Part shown: piece by piece, positions 36,878 through 47,261 of the stretch | Layout of the letters: every line of letters begins with the position of its first letter | How positions within the stretch are numbered: the first letter of the stretch is position 1 | Assembly (NCBI RefSeq): GCF_023100685.1 | Contig: NZ_CP090064.1 | Coordinates: 992,001-1,056,000, forward strand | From: Proteus vulgaris | GTDB lineage: Bacteria; Pseudomonadota; Gammaproteobacteria; Enterobacterales; Enterobacteriaceae | DNA length: 64,000 nt | Direction: 5' to 3' | Translations under genes and position numbers: made by a program | Notes under the pieces: model-generated | Told to the model about the DNA's origin: nothing | What the model saw: the letters and a program-made list of their open reading frames with translations, nothing else | Database searches by the model: none

Positions 36878-37933
36878 ATGCGTAAAATTATTCATGTTGA
36901 TATGGATTGTTTTTATGCTGCGATTGAAATGCGTGATAATCCAGCACTAAAAGAGATCCCAATTGCGGTTGGTGGAAATGCCTCTAGCCGAGGTGTTGTC
37001 TGTACTGCAAATTATCCTGCACGTCGTTTTGGTGTCCGTAGTGCAATGTCAACCGCGACAGCATTGAAGCTGTGTCCTCATTTAAAAGTATTGCCTGGCA
37101 GAATGGCTCTGTATAAAGAAACTTCAGCGAAGATCAGGCAGATATTTTCTCGATATACTCACCTTATTGAACCTCTTTCACTTGATGAAGCTTATCTTGA
37201 TGTCTCTGAAAGTAAGCATTGCCATGGCTCTGCAACGCTGATGGCTCAAGAAATTCGCCAACAAATTTTTGATGAATTAAATCTCACTGCATCCGCAGGC
37301 ATTGCACCAATAAAATTTCTGGCAAAAATTGCTTCTGATATTAATAAGCCTAACGGGCAATTTGTTATTACTCCTGAGCAAGTTGATGATTTTATTCTGA
37401 AATTACCGCTTAATAAAATACCAGGAGTAGGTAAGGTAACATTTGCTCGTTTGCAAGAAATGGGGCTAGAAACTTGTGCTGATATTCGTCGTACAGATGT
37501 TATTTCTTTAGTAAAAGCATTAGGAAAATTTGGACAAAACCTTTGGGAGCGTAGCCATGGTATTGATGAGCGAGAAATTAACCCTGATAGACTTAGAAAA
37601 TCGGTAGGTGTTGAACGGACGTTTGCCTACGATATTAATTCATGGGATGACTGCTTAGCATTACTAGATGGATTGTATAACGAATTAGAAAAACGACTCG
37701 CAAAGGTTAAACCCGATCTAAGGATCGCAAGGCAAGGCGTTAAGCTAAAATTTGATGATTTTCAGTTAACGACGCAAGAGCATACTCATCCTATTTTAGA
37801 AAAAGCTGATTTAATAAATATCGCTTATCAAGCATGGCATGAACGTCGAAATGGCCGAGGTGTCCGATTAATCGGATTTCATGTCACCTTGCAAGATCCA
37901 CAAATAGAACGGCAACTTCTTTTGGCGCTATAA
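36878..37933 (+). CDS. dinB: DNA polymerase IV
   Basis: Y-family translesion polymerase, error-prone bypass of damaged template. The 351-residue length equals E. coli DinB. The metal ligands are Asp8 (HVDMDCFYAAIEM) and Asp103-Glu104 (SLDEAYLDVS); the palm, thumb HhH (KLPLNKIPGVGKVT) and little-finger domain (KSVGVERTFAYDI) are intact. A LexA box lies directly upstream. ATG 36878 has ATGAGGAAAT as ribosome-binding site. The C-terminus lacks an obvious beta-clamp hexapeptide beyond the last residues RQLLLAL, which resemble the E. coli QLVLGL clamp motif. Confidence 0.96.
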   Translation: MRKIIHVDMDCFYAAIEMRDNPALKEIPIAVGGNASSRGVVCTANYPARRFGVRSAMSTATALKLCPHLKVLPGRMALYKETSAKIRQIFSRYTHLIEPLSLDEAYLDVSESKHCHGSATLMAQEIRQQIFDELNLTASAGIAPIKFLAKIASDINKPNGQFVITPEQVDDFILKLPLNKIPGVGKVTFARLQEMGLETCADIRRTDVISLVKALGKFGQNLWERSHGIDEREINPDRLRKSVGVERTFAYDINSWDDCLALLDGLYNELEKRLAKVKPDLRIARQGVKLKFDDFQLTTQEHTHPILEKADLINIAYQAWHERRNGRGVRLIGFHVTLQDPQIERQLLLAL

Positions 37934-37942
37934 GAATTAAAA

Positions 37943-37972
37943 ACCATAGCCGATCAATAGATTGGCTATGGT
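37943..37972. terminator. Hairpin between convergent dinB and TonB receptor genes
   Basis: ACCATAGCC (37943-37951) and GGCTATGGT (37964-37972) form a perfect 9-bp stem. The A-rich left flank gives a U-tract on the minus strand. It probably terminates the receptor gene and perhaps dinB. Confidence 0.65.
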
Positions 37973-38000
37973 CAATGTAGTTAATTTATTCTATATGATC

Positions 38001-40163
38001 TTACCAGCGATAATTCATCGTTGCTGTCATTGTTCTACCTATCCCATAAAAGCATGCGGTATCACCAGCACAAGATGCAACATAATGTTTGTTCGCAATA
38101 TTATTCATATTAAGCTGAATTTCAGCACCTTTTAAAGAAGGTGATAACTCACCTAATGAATAACCAATCATTGCATCATATAAGGTTACCGCAGGAACAC
38201 TGATTGTATTTTTAGTATCACCTTGAGATACACCTACATATCTCACACCAAAGCCCGCTTTAGCCCCATTAAATAGCCCTGAGGTTTCATCATATTGACC
38301 CCAAAATGATGCCATATGCTTAGGAACTCTAGGTAACTCTTTTCCTTGTGTTCCTGCAATAATGGTTTTTCTGACCTCTGTATCGGTGTAAGCATAGCTA
38401 CTAATGAAGGAAATATTTTCAGTTAATTGGCTATTAATTTGTGCTTCAATACCACGGCTTCTAATCTCACCAACAGGCTCAAAATAGGCTTTCTCGGCAT
38501 TATAGTTAGTAACATTACGTTGTTGTAACTGATAAATAGAGAGCGTTGCTAATGTTTGCTGATTTGGTGTGAGGTATTTAATACCCGCTTCTAATTGACG
38601 TCCTTCGCTTGGCTCAAATGGCGCACTACCTGGTGCTCTACGGGTTTGTAAATTAGGCTCAAAAGAGGTGCTGTAACTTATATAAGGTGAAATACCATTA
38701 TCAAAAGCATATAAAAGACCAGCACGACCCGTTAGTTTATTATCATCTTGCTGATCATATGTGGTTGCTAAGAAATCATGAGTTCGTACTTGCGCCCAGT
38801 CTTGGCGTAAACCTGCAAGTAATATCCAATTTTTCCATTGGATCTGATCTTGTAGATACAACCCGATTTGATCGCGTTTTTGCAACTGGTCTGTTGCAGG
38901 TTTTTGTAAGCTCATATTAATCGGATGATTATAATTAGGATCACGCCAATCCAGATCGTACTCTGAGCCCGTAGCCCGACGTAAATTGTCTTGATCTTTG
39001 CTCCACTGATAATCAATACCTGCAATCACTGTATGATTAAGTTTTGCAGTAGTAAAATCAGCTTGTAAACGTGTATCTATTCCTAAAGTATCTGTTTCAC
39101 GTTGTTCTTGCTGGGCTCTACGTTCAAGCACATAAGGATTGTCTTTTCTTAATGAGCCGAAAACAAGGTATTTATATTTTTGATTAATATGACTATAACG
39201 AGCATTTTGTACTATTTTGAGTGAGTCACTAAATTCATGTTCAAATTCATAGCCTACGCCATATTGTTGACGCCACGATTGGTGATAATCAGGGTTGTTT
39301 ACGTCAAAATCAAAAGGAATAGTGCCTTCAGGTGTTTTTTTCACCGTACCATAAGCGGGTAAAAAGTTACGATAACCAGCCTCAGGCTCTTGCTGAATAA
39401 AGCTTAATAACGTTAAACGTGTTTGTTCATTAGGTAAAAAAGTAATAGCGGGAGCGAGGGCAAAACGCTCTTCTTTATAGTTTTTTATTTGAGTATGTTG
39501 TGTTTTGGCAATACCATTTAGGCGATAAAGAATACGATTGTCATCACTTAATACACCTGAAAAGTCGAATGCAGTTTCTGCCAATTTATCATTACCAGCT
39601 CGCACTTGAATGTGGCGAATAGGCGTTGCAGTGGGTCTTTTACTTGTCATTGCAACAAGGCCACCTGGATTTACTTGGCCATAAAGCACAGATGCTGGTC
39701 CTCTAACAACTTCAACGCGCTCTAATAACCATGGGTCAAGTGCCCCTGTTGATGATGAAGCTCCCATACCATAGCTTAAACCATCTAAAAAACGAGGTGC
39801 ATAACTGTATCCACGAATAAAAACCTCGTCATTACGATTAGAACTTCCTCGATATTCGGTGAAAACGCCGGGTGTATAACGTAGCGCTTGAGAAACGGAA
39901 CTGACATCTTGAGCATCCATCTGATCACGAGTAATTACCGTAATAGATTGTGGTGTTTTTTCAATTTCAGTTGGTGTTTTATTTGTTGATAGTGTTTTTG
40001 TGGCAATAAAGCCTGAAACAGGAGATTGTGGATCTTGTGATGGAGCCGCGGTGACAATTATCTTTTCAGATGTATTTTGATTAACTGCCGCATGAATTTG
40101 AATAGAGAGTAAACTTAAAGGTAAGGCGAGAATGACGCTAGCAACGCAATTTTTGTTAGACAC
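38001..40163 (-). CDS. TonB-dependent siderophore receptor (FhuA/FoxA-like)
   Basis: Outer-membrane gated channel for ferric siderophores. I chose GTG 40163 (AAAGGG seven bases upstream), giving 720 residues with a signal peptide ending at IQIHA; the open frame extends upstream into the Fur box and is not a real N-terminus. The plug domain has EKTPQSITVITRDQM, the receptor-typical FIRGYSYAPRFLDG and VEVVRGPASVLYGQVNPGGLV; the 22-strand barrel ends in an aromatic (NYRW). The C-terminal cysteine pair SCAGDTACFYG resembles FhuA, suggesting hydroxamate siderophores such as ferrichrome or ferrioxamine. Ligand is inference. Confidence 0.9.
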   Translation of the reverse strand: MSNKNCVASVILALPLSLLSIQIHAAVNQNTSEKIIVTAAPSQDPQSPVSGFIATKTLSTNKTPTEIEKTPQSITVITRDQMDAQDVSSVSQALRYTPGVFTEYRGSSNRNDEVFIRGYSYAPRFLDGLSYGMGASSSTGALDPWLLERVEVVRGPASVLYGQVNPGGLVAMTSKRPTATPIRHIQVRAGNDKLAETAFDFSGVLSDDNRILYRLNGIAKTQHTQIKNYKEERFALAPAITFLPNEQTRLTLLSFIQQEPEAGYRNFLPAYGTVKKTPEGTIPFDFDVNNPDYHQSWRQQYGVGYEFEHEFSDSLKIVQNARYSHINQKYKYLVFGSLRKDNPYVLERRAQQEQRETDTLGIDTRLQADFTTAKLNHTVIAGIDYQWSKDQDNLRRATGSEYDLDWRDPNYNHPINMSLQKPATDQLQKRDQIGLYLQDQIQWKNWILLAGLRQDWAQVRTHDFLATTYDQQDDNKLTGRAGLLYAFDNGISPYISYSTSFEPNLQTRRAPGSAPFEPSEGRQLEAGIKYLTPNQQTLATLSIYQLQQRNVTNYNAEKAYFEPVGEIRSRGIEAQINSQLTENISFISSYAYTDTEVRKTIIAGTQGKELPRVPKHMASFWGQYDETSGLFNGAKAGFGVRYVGVSQGDTKNTISVPAVTLYDAMIGYSLGELSPSLKGAEIQLNMNNIANKHYVASCAGDTACFYGIGRTMTATMNYRW

Positions 40164-40238
40164 AATAGGACCCTTTGAATTTTTATTTTTTAACTTTAAA
40201 TGCGGAAAGCATGAAAATATCACCCAATAAATATTAAT

Positions 40239-40257
40239 GCTAATGATAATAATTAGC
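40239..40257 (-). promoter_or_regulatory. Fur box of the TonB receptor gene
   Basis: GCTAATGATAATAATTAGC matches the 19-bp Fur consensus at 16 positions and is part of a nearly perfect palindrome from AATGCTAAT to ATTAGCATT. It lies about 76 bp upstream of the chosen start. Confidence 0.85.
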
Positions 40258-40413
40258 ATTCTATAAATTATTTTTATTAAGATTATTTGTTTATTCCAAA
40301 ATGGAATAAGGTGGGTTGGTATTTGTTCTGTAAGGAATAAATTATGATACTTAAGAGAAATAGAGCGTATATAGAGGGATAAATTATTTCTTTATGGTAG
40401 CGTTAGTAACAAA

Positions 40414-40436
40414 AAACCCGCCAATTAAGCGGGTTT
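40414..40436 (-). terminator. Terminator of pepD
   Basis: AAACCCGC (40414-40421) and GCGGGTTT (40429-40436) form a perfect 8-bp stem; on the minus strand it is followed by a U-run from the A-run at 40411-40416. Confidence 0.8.
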
Positions 40437-40458
40437 CATTATGATGTTTAAAGCAAGA

Positions 40459-41916
40459 TTATTTAGCAGGGATAGCTTTTAAAATTGCTGTTAATAACTG
40501 CCAGTATTGACCAACACTTTTAATATGAACACGTTCATCTGGTGAGTGAGCACCACGGATTGTTGGTCCAATAGAAACCATATCCATATCTGGATAAGGT
40601 TTTTTGAACAGACCACATTCAAGACCTGCGTGGATTACCATGATGTTTGGCACTTTATCAAACAGTTGTTGATAGGTATCACGAACTAAATGCATAACAG
40701 GTGAGTCAGCATCAGGTTTCCAACCAGGGTAACCGCCTTTTGTTTCGATATCAGCTTTAGCTAGTTTTGCTAATGCAGTCAGCATACTGACAACATAAGT
40801 TTTTCCGCTATCAATCAGAGAGCGGATTAGGCAAAGTATTTCCACTTTATCGTCAACAATGCTAACAACACCAACGTTTAATGATGTTTCAACAACACCT
40901 TCAACATCATCACTCATACGAATAACGCCATTTGGCATTGCATTAAGTAGGTTTATTAAGCGTTCTTGGCAGTCTGCCTCAAATACTTTCTTATCTGTTG
41001 TTGTATCAAGTAACTCAATTTTCAGATTTTTTTCAGCAATGGCTAATTCGCTTTTTAATAATGCTTCAAATTTCGCTTTTACTGTTTCTAGTTGGCTTAC
41101 TTTATCTGCTGGAATTGCAAATACGATATTTGCTTCACGAGGAATTGCATTACGCAGTGTACCACCATGGAAATCAATTAATTTCAGTGATAATTCTTTT
41201 GCATGACCAGCTAAGAAACGTGCTAATAATTTATTTGCATTACCTAAACCTAAATGGATATCACCACCTGAGTGACCACCATTTAATCCTTTTAGTACTA
41301 GTTGCTTAACAACATGACCTGTAGGAATTGCTTCATAGGATAGGCTTACTGTGGTTTTAACATCAATACCACCCGCACAACCCATGTAGATTTCACCTTC
41401 TTCTTCAGAGTCTGTGTTGATAAGAATATCAGCTTGTAACCAACCTGGTTGTAAACCAAAAGCACCGTCCATGCCTGTTTCTTCAGTCATGGTTAATAGA
41501 ACTTCTAATGGGCCATGTTTTACGGTGTCATCAGCTAAAACCGCTAATGCAGACGCCATACCAACACCGTTATCAGCACCTAATGTTGTGCCTTTTGCTT
41601 TGATCCATTCTCCGTCAACATAAGGTTGGATAGGATCTTTAGTGAAATCGTGAACCGTGTCGTTATTTTTTTGTGGCACCATATCTAAGTGTGCTTGTAA
41701 AACAACTGTTTTACGATCTTCCATGCCTTTAGTTGCTGGCTTGCGAATTAAAATATTGCCGACAGCATCGCGTTGCGCGAAAAGACCTTTTTCACTTGCC
41801 CATGAAAGAATGTGGGAAGCTAAGGCTTCTTCATGATGTGATGGATGTGGAATCGAACAAATTTTTGCGAAAATATCCCATAGTGGTTGTGGGGATAGAG
41901 TAGATAGTTCAGACAC
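40459..41916 (-). CDS. pepD: Aminoacyl-histidine dipeptidase (peptidase D)
   Basis: Cytosolic M20-family zinc dipeptidase cleaving Xaa-His and many other dipeptides. The 485-residue length equals E. coli PepD. The metal ligands are seen in VVLQAHLDMVPQ, TLGADNGVGMASAL, TMTEETGMDGAFGL, INTDSEEEGEIYMGCAGG and C-terminal VIHAGLECGLF and GAHSPDERVHI. It is divergent from gpt, the same arrangement as in E. coli. No anomalies. Confidence 0.95.
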   Translation of the reverse strand: MSELSTLSPQPLWDIFAKICSIPHPSHHEEALASHILSWASEKGLFAQRDAVGNILIRKPATKGMEDRKTVVLQAHLDMVPQKNNDTVHDFTKDPIQPYVDGEWIKAKGTTLGADNGVGMASALAVLADDTVKHGPLEVLLTMTEETGMDGAFGLQPGWLQADILINTDSEEEGEIYMGCAGGIDVKTTVSLSYEAIPTGHVVKQLVLKGLNGGHSGGDIHLGLGNANKLLARFLAGHAKELSLKLIDFHGGTLRNAIPREANIVFAIPADKVSQLETVKAKFEALLKSELAIAEKNLKIELLDTTTDKKVFEADCQERLINLLNAMPNGVIRMSDDVEGVVETSLNVGVVSIVDDKVEILCLIRSLIDSGKTYVVSMLTALAKLAKADIETKGGYPGWKPDADSPVMHLVRDTYQQLFDKVPNIMVIHAGLECGLFKKPYPDMDMVSIGPTIRGAHSPDERVHIKSVGQYWQLLTAILKAIPAK

Positions 41917-42267
41917 GATGGATCTCCTCTAACAGCATCTGTGTTATTAATAGCCTACCGCTTTTTTAAGGGTTAGCTTTATTATTCTGAGCGTTATACG
42001 CCAATATAATTGAGAATATCACTTTCTTCTGATGAATGCGTCATTCTATTCACATCTCTATCTAAGAAAGTAGATCTCTATTTGTATTCATTTTTTATAT
42101 GGTTCATTTTTTAATCATAAAAAGAAAATACAGAAAAAAATGAGGATAATCTCATCTCTTTGCATGTTTTCTCTGGTTTTTAGGTGCTCAAATCACTATA
42201 ATCTCGCGCAACCTTTTTTTCCGCAAAAAAGCTTCTCTCGCATTCAAGTAGCTAGGATCACAATATT
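41917..42267. other. 351-bp divergent spacer between pepD and gpt
   Basis: AT-rich, no ORF. A good -10 (TATAAT, 42197-42202) points toward gpt with a T-rich upstream stretch; I cannot assign a convincing -35. No operator or repeat stands out. Confidence 0.5.
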
Positions 42268-42729
42268 ATGAGCGAAAAATATGTTGTAACGTGGGATATG
42301 TTGCAAATACATGCCCGTCAATTGGCGCAACGTTTACTACCAGTCGAACAATGGACAGGCATTATTGCTGTCAGCCGTGGGGGATTAGTTCCCGCTGCAT
42401 TACTTGCTCGTGAATTAGGTATCCGTCATGTGGATACAGTCTGCATTTCTAGCTATGACCATGATCATCAGCGTGACCTCAAAATCTTAAAAAAAGCAGA
42501 AGGTGATGGTGAAGGCTTTATCGTTGTTGACGATTTAGTTGATACTGGTGGTACTGCTAAAGTTATCCGTGACATGTATCCAAAAGCTCACTTTGTGACT
42601 ATTTTCGCAAAACCAGAAGGGCGCCCATTAGTGGATGATTTTGTAGTTGATATTCCACAAAATACTTGGATTGAACAGCCTTGGGATATGGGTGTTGCCT
42701 TTATTCCGCCAGTTTGCGATCAAAAATAA
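42268..42729 (+). CDS. gpt: Xanthine-guanine phosphoribosyltransferase
   Basis: Purine-salvage enzyme transferring phosphoribose from PRPP to xanthine and guanine (and weakly hypoxanthine). The 153-residue protein (E. coli 152) has [22 protein letters not shown], the PRPP-binding loop [15 protein letters not shown] and C-terminal [10 protein letters not shown]. The peripheral-membrane enzyme is conserved in order pepD-gpt-frsA-crl. Followed by a terminator. Confidence 0.96.
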   Translation: MSEKYVVTWDMLQIHARQLAQRLLPVEQWTGIIAVSRGGLVPAALLARELGIRHVDTVCISSYDHDHQRDLKILKKAEGDGEGFIVVDDLVDTGGTAKVIRDMYPKAHFVTIFAKPEGRPLVDDFVVDIPQNTWIEQPWDMGVAFIPPVCDQK

Positions 42730-42762
42730 TTTGATAGCATTTATTTGGCTGTTTTAATTGAG

Positions 42763-42787
42763 ATCCTCGCCTTGGCGGGGATTTTTG
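42763..42787 (+). terminator. Terminator of gpt
   Basis: ATCCTCGCC (42763-42771) and GGCGGGGAT (42774-42782), including one T-G pair, form a stem followed by TTTTTGTTT. Confidence 0.8.
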
Positions 42788-42930
42788 TTTTTATGCTTTT
42801 ATTCTTCCTTTGCGTTATACCTTCGTGCTATCACTTGTGGTGATACACACCGTTCATGTTGATTTCATGCTATGATAAAGCCAGACTTTTTAGCCCCTTT
42901 TATTCGATATCGACTGATTTGAAGAGTGAT

Positions 42931-44181
42931 ATGGCAAATAATACAAACCTTTCTGAAACTCTATTTAAACCTAGAGCAAAACACGCTGAAACCTCAACAC
43001 TAATTCAGTACACTCATCCAAAATCGAATATTAATACATATACTGTGCTTAATGGTACAAGTCAGCAAAATTGGTATCGTACTATTCAGCGTTTACTGTG
43101 GATTTGGCGTGGTATTTCACCTATCGAGATAGAAGAAGTTTTGAGCCGAATTGCTGTACATGATGCCCCTCGTAGTGATGATAAATTTATTGATACCGTT
43201 GTGGGTTACCGTAAAGGTGGCTGGTCATATGAATGGTCACATCAAGCTATGATTTGGCAACAAAAAGCATTGAGAAATGAGTCAGGAGATGCGGCCGCTG
43301 ATTGTTGGCTGCGGGCTGCACATCTATATAGTATTGCTGCCTATCCTTTTATTAATGGTGATTTTTTAGCAGATCAAGCCGTTACTTTGTCGATGAAAGC
43401 ATTTGAGAATGCGACAAAATTTTCCTCTTTTGAGGTGAAAAAACTCACATTTAAATTAGAAGGAAAGGGAACTACAACTGGTTTTCTGCATTTACCTAAA
43501 GATTGTAGAGGCCCATATCCCACAGTATTATTTTGCGGTGGGTTAGATGGGCTTCAAAGCGATTATGTCAGCTTCTTCAGGGATTATTTATCACCGAAAG
43601 GCATTGCAATGTTAACGCTAGATATGCCTTCAATCGGTTATTCAGTAAAACAAAAATTGACTGAAGATACCTGCCAGTTACAAGGCGAAGTCCTCAAGCA
43701 ACTTTCTGAAGTGCCTTGGGTTGATCATACTCGTGTGGGCGTAATGGGCTTTCGTTTTGGGGGAAATATTGCTGTACGTTTAGCTTATATTTACCCTAAA
43801 TTAATTAAAGGTGTTGTTGCCTTAGGGCCTTTAATTCATACATTCTTCACGCAATCTGAGCTACAGAAAAAAATTCCTGTGATGTATCTTGATGTATTAG
43901 CGAGTCGCTTAGGTTTATGGAATATTGATGAAAATAATCTTCGATTATCATTAAGCAGTTATTCACTGAAAAACCAGGGGCTGATTGGACGACGAATTCC
44001 AGTTCCTATGATGGGGGTTTACTGGAAAGGTGATGAAATGAGCCCTAAAGAGGATTCTCAGTTAATTGCTCGTTCTTCTATGGATGGCGATATCTTAGCA
44101 ATCAATGAAAAACCGCTTTATGAAGGCTTAGAGCTAGCGTTACAAAAAAGTGCTGATTGGATCTATGACAAATTAATATAA
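42931..44181 (+). CDS. frsA: FrsA, fermentation-respiration switch esterase
   Basis: Alpha/beta-hydrolase-like protein that in E. coli binds unphosphorylated EIIA-Glc and shifts metabolism toward fermentation. I chose ATG 42931 (MANNTNLSETLFKPR), which aligns with the E. coli start; an upstream ATG at 42856 would add 25 residues without homology. The 416-residue protein has RLLWIWRGISP, VLFCGGLDGLQSDY, GIAMLTLDMPSIGYS, WVDHTRVGVMGFRFGG and a C-terminal helical part. The nucleophile elbow GFRFGG lacks the serine of true esterases, as E. coli FrsA does. Upstream of crl. Confidence 0.94.
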   Translation: MANNTNLSETLFKPRAKHAETSTLIQYTHPKSNINTYTVLNGTSQQNWYRTIQRLLWIWRGISPIEIEEVLSRIAVHDAPRSDDKFIDTVVGYRKGGWSYEWSHQAMIWQQKALRNESGDAAADCWLRAAHLYSIAAYPFINGDFLADQAVTLSMKAFENATKFSSFEVKKLTFKLEGKGTTTGFLHLPKDCRGPYPTVLFCGGLDGLQSDYVSFFRDYLSPKGIAMLTLDMPSIGYSVKQKLTEDTCQLQGEVLKQLSEVPWVDHTRVGVMGFRFGGNIAVRLAYIYPKLIKGVVALGPLIHTFFTQSELQKKIPVMYLDVLASRLGLWNIDENNLRLSLSSYSLKNQGLIGRRIPVPMMGVYWKGDEMSPKEDSQLIARSSMDGDILAINEKPLYEGLELALQKSADWIYDKLI

Positions 44182-44252
44182 TTAATCATGAACAATAACT
44201 TGCTAATTACATTAGATTATATAACAGTAGAGTTTCTAAGGAGACTGAATTT

Positions 44253-44654
44253 ATGACTTCATCTTTGAACCCTACCCGAGGTAAGTTATTAAAGCGTTTT
44301 GCTCAAATCGGCCCTTATATCCGAGAGCAACAATGCCAAGAGAACCAGTTCTTTTTTGACTGTTTAGCTGTTTGTGTAAATAAGAAAGTCGTACCAGAAA
44401 AACGTGAGTTTTGGGGCTGGTGGATGGAATTAGAACGCAACAATGAACAGCTCATTTATCATTATCAGATTGGGCTATTCGATAAAAATGGTGATTGGAT
44501 ACATCAGAATATAAGTAAAAATGATGTTACTGAATCAATCAATGAAACACTGATCCGTTTTCATCAATTTCTTAAAACGGCAGCGAGTGAATTAGATATG
44601 ACACTTATGCCAGATGAAAAAATGAACAAATTTCCGCTTCCCATTCAGCCCTAA
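44253..44654 (+). CDS. crl: Sigma factor-binding protein Crl
   Basis: Small activator that binds sigma-S and favours its association with RNA polymerase, promoting curli and stationary-phase genes. The 133-residue length equals E. coli Crl. Conserved are KRFAQIGPYIREQQC, FFFDCLAVCVN and REFWGWWMELE. ATG follows AAGGAGAC. It lies 71 bp after frsA; in E. coli phoE follows, here proB follows directly. Confidence 0.95.
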   Translation: MTSSLNPTRGKLLKRFAQIGPYIREQQCQENQFFFDCLAVCVNKKVVPEKREFWGWWMELERNNEQLIYHYQIGLFDKNGDWIHQNISKNDVTESINETLIRFHQFLKTAASELDMTLMPDEKMNKFPLPIQP

Positions 44655-44769
44655 TTTTGTGTTAGGGCAACTTTTCATAGATTTTGCGTTATGTCGGTTG
44701 GCATAACGCTTCTCTCCTGATAAAACTGTGTATTATCTTTTTAAATAATCAACAAGAATGGTAAATGTT

Positions 44770-45873
44770 ATGAGTAGCAGCCAAACACTGGTTGTTAAAT
44801 TAGGGACAAGTGTACTTACTGGTGGTTCACGACGTCTGGATCAGTCTCATATTGTTGAGCTGGTTCGCCAATGCGCTAAACAACACGAAAAAGGTCACCG
44901 GATTATTATTGTTACTTCTGGTGCAATTGCAGCAGGGCGTGAATATTTGAATTATCCTGATTTACCCGCAACTATTGCTTCTAAGCAGTTGCTTGCCGCG
45001 GTAGGCCAAAGCGCATTAATTCAAGTATGGAAACAATTATTTGCCATCTATGGTATTCATATTGGTCAGATGTTGTTAACTCGAGCGGATATTGAAGATA
45101 GAGAACGCTTCCTGAATGCACGCGATACATTACATGCTTTATTAGATAATCGCATTATTCCCGTTATTAATGAAAACGATGCTGTTGCAACCGCAGAAAT
45201 TAAAGTAGGCGATAACGATAACCTGTCTGCATTAGCCGCTATTTTAGGAAGTGCTGACAAACTGTTATTATTGACTGATATTGAAGGACTGTATACGGCT
45301 GATCCTCGTAGTAATCCTGAAGCAAAACTGATCCCGGAAGTCTTTGATATCAATGATGAATTACGTGAAATGGCGGGCGATAGCGTATCTGGCTTAGGTA
45401 CGGGGGGCATGGCAACAAAATTACAAGCAGCTACTGTTGCTGGGCGCGCAGGTATTGATGTTGTCATTGCCGCCGGTGTACAACCTGAAGTTATTGCTAA
45501 AGTTATCAATAATGAACCTGTAGGAACGTTATTCCACGGATTAGAAAGCCCACTTGAAGCACGTAAAAGATGGATTTTTGGTGCACCAATTGCGGGTGTG
45601 ATTATTGTTGATGAAGGGGCTGAAAAAGCAATTAAAGAAAAAGGTAGCTCCCTCTTACCTAAAGGCATTAAAGAGATAAAAGGCGATTTTTCTCGTGGAT
45701 GTGTTATTCGCATTCAAAGTTTACAGGGTAAAGATCTCGCTCATGGTGTTGCCCATTATAATAGTGATGCACTGCGTTTAATTGCAGGACACCATTCACA
45801 AGAAATTAGTCAAATTTTAGGTTACGAGTATGGCAGTGTTGCTGTGCACCGTGACGATATGATTGTTAGCTAA
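44770..45873 (+). CDS. proB: Glutamate 5-kinase
   Basis: First enzyme of proline synthesis, phosphorylates glutamate and is feedback-inhibited by proline. I chose ATG 44770 ([23 protein letters not shown]), matching E. coli; the upstream ATG 44758 adds four residues. The 367-residue length equals E. coli. AAK domain with [43 protein letters not shown], and a C-terminal PUA domain from about residue 275. proA follows after 10 bp with its own SD. Confidence 0.96.
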   Translation: MSSSQTLVVKLGTSVLTGGSRRLDQSHIVELVRQCAKQHEKGHRIIIVTSGAIAAGREYLNYPDLPATIASKQLLAAVGQSALIQVWKQLFAIYGIHIGQMLLTRADIEDRERFLNARDTLHALLDNRIIPVINENDAVATAEIKVGDNDNLSALAAILGSADKLLLLTDIEGLYTADPRSNPEAKLIPEVFDINDELREMAGDSVSGLGTGGMATKLQAATVAGRAGIDVVIAAGVQPEVIAKVINNEPVGTLFHGLESPLEARKRWIFGAPIAGVIIVDEGAEKAIKEKGSSLLPKGIKEIKGDFSRGCVIRIQSLQGKDLAHGVAHYNSDALRLIAGHHSQEISQILGYEYGSVAVHRDDMIVS

Positions 45874-45883
45874 GGAGCCTTCG

Positions 45884-47137
45884 ATGTTAGAACAAATGGG
45901 TAAATCAGCAAGAGAAGCATCTTGGCATTTAGCTCAATTATCGACAGAGCAAAAAAATCAGGCATTACTGGTTATGGCTGATTTATTAGAGCAACAAGAA
46001 GCTTCAATTCTTGCAGCCAATGAAAAAGATATGCAAGTGGCTCGTGAAGCCAATATTAATGCTGCTATGCTTGACCGTTTATTACTGACTTCTGAACGTT
46101 TAAAAGCTATTGCTGATGATGTTCGACAAGTATGTCGCTTAGAAGATCCAGTGGGACAAGTTATTGATGGCCGTATGTTAGACAGCGGTTTACGTTTAGA
46201 ACGTCGCCGTGTGCCACTAGGTGTTGTTGGCGTTATTTATGAAGCTCGCCCTAATGTCACGATTGATGTTGCTTCATTATGTTTAAAAACGGGCAATGCA
46301 GCCATTCTTCGTGGTGGAAAAGAGACACACCATACCAATCAAGCCGTGGTTGCCGTTATTCAACAAGCTTTAGAAAAATGTGGTATTCCTGCGGGGGCAA
46401 TTCAGGCGATTGATAAACCTGATCGTGAGTTAGTCGCTAAAATGCTAAAAATGGATGAGTATATTGATATGCTTATTCCTCGTGGCGGAGCTGGATTACA
46501 TAAATTATGTCGTGAACAATCAACGATCCCTGTTATCACTGGTGGGATTGGTGTTTGCCATACATTTGTTGATGAAAGTGCCGATTTAGAAAAAGCATTA
46601 ACCGTTATTGTTAATGCTAAAGTGCAACGGCCAAGCGCATGTAATTCGTTAGAAACACTCTTAGTACATGAAAACATTGCTGATGTATTTTTACCACAGC
46701 TAAGTAATGCCATGGCTGCTCAAAAGGTCACTTTGCACTCAAGTGAAAAAGCATTAGCTGGGCTGAAAAAAGGTGGAGCAACTGTTGTTGATGTAAAAGA
46801 TGCAGATTATTGTGATGAATGGTTATCACTTGATCTAAATGTAGAAGTGGTGGGTGGCTTAACTGAAGCTATTAGCCATATTCGCCGTTATGGCACAGCG
46901 CATTCGGATGCTATTTTAACGCAATCTATTTCTAATGCTGACCGTTTTGTTCGTCAAGTTGATTCTGCCGCAGTGTATGTCAATGCAAGTACACGCTTTA
47001 CGGATGGCGGACAATTCGGCCTAGGTGCAGAAGTTGCTGTTAGTACGCAGAAATTACATGCCAGAGGCCCAATGGGATTAGATGCCTTAACGACCTACAA
47101 ATGGATTGGTTACGGTGATAATACAATTCGTCGCTAA
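45884..47137 (+). CDS. proA: Gamma-glutamyl phosphate reductase
   Basis: NADPH-dependent second enzyme of proline synthesis, makes glutamate semialdehyde, which cyclises to pyrroline-5-carboxylate for ProC. The start is ATG 45884 after TAAGGAGCC, giving 417 residues as in E. coli; a frame opening at 45863 overlaps proB and is not needed. [30 protein letters not shown] and the catalytic Cys in [15 protein letters not shown] are intact, as is [20 protein letters not shown]. Confidence 0.96.
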   Translation: MLEQMGKSAREASWHLAQLSTEQKNQALLVMADLLEQQEASILAANEKDMQVAREANINAAMLDRLLLTSERLKAIADDVRQVCRLEDPVGQVIDGRMLDSGLRLERRRVPLGVVGVIYEARPNVTIDVASLCLKTGNAAILRGGKETHHTNQAVVAVIQQALEKCGIPAGAIQAIDKPDRELVAKMLKMDEYIDMLIPRGGAGLHKLCREQSTIPVITGGIGVCHTFVDESADLEKALTVIVNAKVQRPSACNSLETLLVHENIADVFLPQLSNAMAAQKVTLHSSEKALAGLKKGGATVVDVKDADYCDEWLSLDLNVEVVGGLTEAISHIRRYGTAHSDAILTQSISNADRFVRQVDSAAVYVNASTRFTDGGQFGLGAEVAVSTQKLHARGPMGLDALTTYKWIGYGDNTIRR

Positions 47138-47155
47138 TTATTGAGAATATTAAAT

Positions 47156-47190
47156 AAGCCATACTTTTCTAAAGTGTGGCTTTATTTTTT
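47156..47190 (+). terminator. Terminator of proBA
   Basis: AAGCCATACTTT (47156-47167) pairs with AAAGTGTGGCTT (47171-47182), one T-G pair, loop of three, followed by TATTTTTTTG. A thrW tRNA, which follows proA in E. coli, is absent here. Confidence 0.8.
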
Positions 47191-47204
47191 TGTTACATCA
47201 GGTA

Positions 47205-47243
47205 TGATGTTTACACTTTACAGAATGTAAATTTTTAATTACA
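47205..47243 (+). promoter_or_regulatory. Pair of TyrR boxes upstream of aroL
   Basis: The TyrR consensus is TGTAAA-N6-TTTACA with the G and C 14 bp apart essential. TGATGT-N6-TTTACA (47205-47222) and TGTAAA-N6-ATTACA (47226-47243) both keep these bases, the second differing by only one base. They lie just upstream of aroL, which in E. coli is repressed by TyrR. Confidence 0.7.
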
Positions 47244-47261
47244 CCCTAATGGGGACACACT

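Noticed and set aside
45066..45713. A 215-codon minus-strand open frame inside proB.
   Set aside because: Antisense to a highly conserved gene; composition and frame indicate a shadow ORF.
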